A stretch of 32,778 nt of DNA from positions 1 through 32,778 of IMG/VR virus record IMGVR_UViG_3300025151_000162. The stretch is one strand, 5' to 3'. This document shows, piece by piece, positions 30,976 to 32,778 of the stretch. Numbering within the stretch: the stretch's first letter is position 1; the number at the start of each line of letters is the position of its first letter. The translations under genes and the position numbers were made by a program. The stretch is from a virus. The notes beneath the pieces are model-generated. The model was not told the origin of the DNA. It worked only from the letters and a program-made list of their open reading frames with translations, and did not search any database.

Positions 30976-32529
30976 ATGTCTGCAATAATTACTGATCAAC
31001 TTAGGATATTGAATGCAAAAAGTTTTGTATCTGCGGCTACCACGGATACAAACTCTTTTTATGCATTTGTTGGTCTTCCTAATGCATCGGACTATAGTTC
31101 TACATGGGAAACTACTCCTCCTGCTCCTAAAGATAACTTTGAGCAGGAGAATGATTATTGGGATACAATGATTGCGTTGAAGAAAGTCAACGATGGAGAT
31201 GTGAAGCAGGTTGTACAGAAGAACACCTGGACTTCTGGTACAACTTACGACATGTATCGTCATGATATCAGTAGAACTAATACTTCAAAACCATCAGGTG
31301 CAACTAACTTATATAATGCAAACTATTATGTTGTAAATGAAGACTATAAGGTTTATATTTGTCTTCAAAATGGCACTAACCCAGAAAACCCAACTGGAAG
31401 ACCTTCTTTAGACCAACCAACTTTTACTGACTTAGAACCAAGAACTGCTGGCGATAGTGGTGATGGATATCTGTGGAAATATCTTTATACTATCAAACCA
31501 AGTGATATCGTAAAGTTTGACTCTACAAACTTTATGCCAGTTCCAAGAGACTGGGAAACCAATACAGATGATGCTGCTATCAGAAATAACGCTGAGAATA
31601 GTGGTCAACTGAAAATTATTACCATCACCAACCGTGGAGTTGGTGTTGGAACTGCAAATAGAACTTATACAAAAGTTCCCATCAAAGGTGATGGAAGTGG
31701 TGCTGAAGCAACCATCGTTATTAATAATGAGTCAAAGGTAGACTCTATTACCTTATCTAAAGGTGGAAGTGGATATACCTACGGCAGCGTTGACTTAGAA
31801 ACTGCAAATGTTCCAACAGGAACTACCCGACCAACTTTTGATATTATTATTCCTCCTCAGGGTGGACATGGTGCAGATATCTATAGAGAACTTGGTGCAT
31901 ATAATGTTCTTGTATATTCAAGAATTGAAAATGATGATGAAAACCCAGACTTCATCACTGGAAACCAGATTGCAAGAATTGGTATTGTAGAGAACCCAGA
32001 ACAGTTTGGCAGTTCTTTACTTTTATCTGAGGCAAAAGCAAGTGCTGTTTACGCATTGAAACTTGCGGGCGCTGGTTATAGCACTGCATCATTCTCGGCA
32101 GACTCATATATCACTCAAACGATTGGAGTTGGTTCTACTGCTGTTGGTAGAGTGGTTTCTTATGATGAAAATACTGGCGTTCTTAAGTATTGGCAGGATA
32201 AGTCTTTAGTTGGTTTTAATACGGATGGTTCTCAAAATAATGCACCAACATATGGTTTTGAACTGAACAGATTTACATCATCTCCTGCGACAGGTGGTTC
32301 AGTAAATATTGTTGGTGGTAGTGTCACCTTGGGTATTCAAACTACATTTAGTGGTGTATCAACCTCAATAAATAGTAGGACATATTACCTTGGTCAAACA
32401 TTTACTGAAGGGGTATCAAATCCAGAGGTCAAAAAGTATTCTGGAAATATAGTTTATGTTGACAACAGACCTTCAATTACAAGGTCTGCGAATCAAAAAG
32501 AAGATATCAAAGTTATTTTGCAGTTCTAA
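30976..32529 (+). CDS. gp8: gp8 baseplate wedge subunit
   Basis: The 517-residue protein begins MSAIITDQLRILNAKSFVSA and contains TDTNSFYAFVGLPNA and the FEQENDYWDTMIALKKVNDG region, a pattern I recognise from gp8 of T4-like cyanophages. It is longer than T4 gp8 (334 residues). gp8 occurs as a dimer in each baseplate wedge and contacts gp7 and gp10. A GxGY module (GGSGYTYGSVDLE around 262-275) resembles the modules of the giant gp7, so wedge partners share a building block. Late promoters lie just upstream; the next gene starts 6 bases after its stop. The intervening fiber gene separates it from gp7. Confidence 0.87.
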   Translation: MSAIITDQLRILNAKSFVSAATTDTNSFYAFVGLPNASDYSSTWETTPPAPKDNFEQENDYWDTMIALKKVNDGDVKQVVQKNTWTSGTTYDMYRHDISRTNTSKPSGATNLYNANYYVVNEDYKVYICLQNGTNPENPTGRPSLDQPTFTDLEPRTAGDSGDGYLWKYLYTIKPSDIVKFDSTNFMPVPRDWETNTDDAAIRNNAENSGQLKIITITNRGVGVGTANRTYTKVPIKGDGSGAEATIVINNESKVDSITLSKGGSGYTYGSVDLETANVPTGTTRPTFDIIIPPQGGHGADIYRELGAYNVLVYSRIENDDENPDFITGNQIARIGIVENPEQFGSSLLLSEAKASAVYALKLAGAGYSTASFSADSYITQTIGVGSTAVGRVVSYDENTGVLKYWQDKSLVGFNTDGSQNNAPTYGFELNRFTSSPATGGSVNIVGGSVTLGIQTTFSGVSTSINSRTYYLGQTFTEGVSNPEVKKYSGNIVYVDNRPSITRSANQKEDIKVILQF

Positions 32530-32535
32530 AGAATC

Positions 32536-32778
32536 ATGCCACAGGAAACAAATCTCAACGTCTCTCCTTATTTTGATGACTTTAATCGTGATAATTCATA
32601 TTATAGAGTCTTATTCAAGCCTGGGTATCCGGTTCAAGCAAGAGAACTGACAACAATGCAGTCCATGCTGCAGAATCAGATTGAGCAGTTTGGAAATCAT
32701 ACATTCAAAGAGGGATCGGTTGTTATTCCTGGACAGTTAAGTTACAGGAATGATCTGAGTTATGTAAAACTCGAAAAT
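32536..32778 (+). CDS. DUF4815-type virion protein, N-terminal fragment
   Basis: Only the first 81 residues are in the window; the frame runs off the end. MPQETNLNVSPYFDDFNRDN and the FKPGYPVQARELTTMQSMLQ segment (28-47), then NQIEQFGNHTFKEGSVV, are the hallmark start of the DUF4815 proteins, large structural proteins encoded next to the baseplate genes in T4-like cyanophages. It starts 6 bases after gp8 and is probably on the same late transcript. A role in the baseplate or tail fibers is likely by family and position, but the C-terminal part is not visible. Confidence 0.88.
   Translation, partial: MPQETNLNVSPYFDDFNRDNSYYRVLFKPGYPVQARELTTMQSMLQNQIEQFGNHTFKEGSVVIPGQLSYRNDLSYVKLEN

Noticed and set aside
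1-32778. tRNA genes, CRISPR arrays, insertion sequences, photosynthesis genes
   Set aside because: Looked for characteristic arms, regular repeat-spacer units, transposase motifs and psbA/D-like proteins; none found.

Overview
The window is a piece of a T4-like cyanophage genome (marine Synechococcus/Prochlorococcus myovirus type). The evidence is a T4-type baseplate cluster (gp25, gp6, gp7, gp8, then the start of a DUF4815-type structural protein), late promoters of the AATAAATA type, many tiny unrecognised genes, and a gene whose N-terminus resembles cyanobacterial AbrB-like proteins. All genes are on the + strand. I saw no tRNA, photosystem gene, IS element or CRISPR array.

Layout. (1) 1-1402: the end of an unidentified gene, a D12-class adenine DNA methyltransferase, and a small basic protein overlapping its end. 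(2) 1408-8040: an accessory island of about 16 small genes. Most sit behind a copy of one 36-base intergenic element, with a TTACTCACCT box and a -10-like TAnTAn box. The element occurs 13 times between 1408 and 8678 and starts 44-53 bases before the start codon in nine cases. In three cases the ATG is fused to it at exactly position 30. Most of these genes are unrecognised. Exceptions are a ligase/nucleotidyltransferase-like protein (3535-4437), an ArdA-like antirestriction domain fused to a cyanobacterial AbrB-like N-terminus (7556-8032), and one late gene (2330-2989) for a basic protein with a T4-like capsid-targeting N-terminus. (3) 8097-9514: two non-coding regions with host-like sigma-70 promoters, inverted repeats and a recurring CTCATAA heptamer, around three small genes. 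(4) 9515-11130: a cupin of the mannose-6-phosphate isomerase type, a GT-A-like glycosyltransferase and small conserved genes. (5) 11152-32778: late structural genes, including a 4019-residue gp7-like protein and a 1464-residue fiber-like protein with cupredoxin-like and LamG domains.

How it fits together. The left part looks like early and middle takeover functions: DNA modification, antirestriction and many small host-interaction candidates, each under its own copy of a shared promoter-like element. The right part is virion assembly driven by T4-type late promoters, in the transcription units 11904 alone, gp25-gp6-gp7, the fiber-like gene, and gp8 plus the DUF4815 protein. Terminators at 2259, 3466 and 8053 separate units. 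Functions come from motif recognition by eye; no database search was run.
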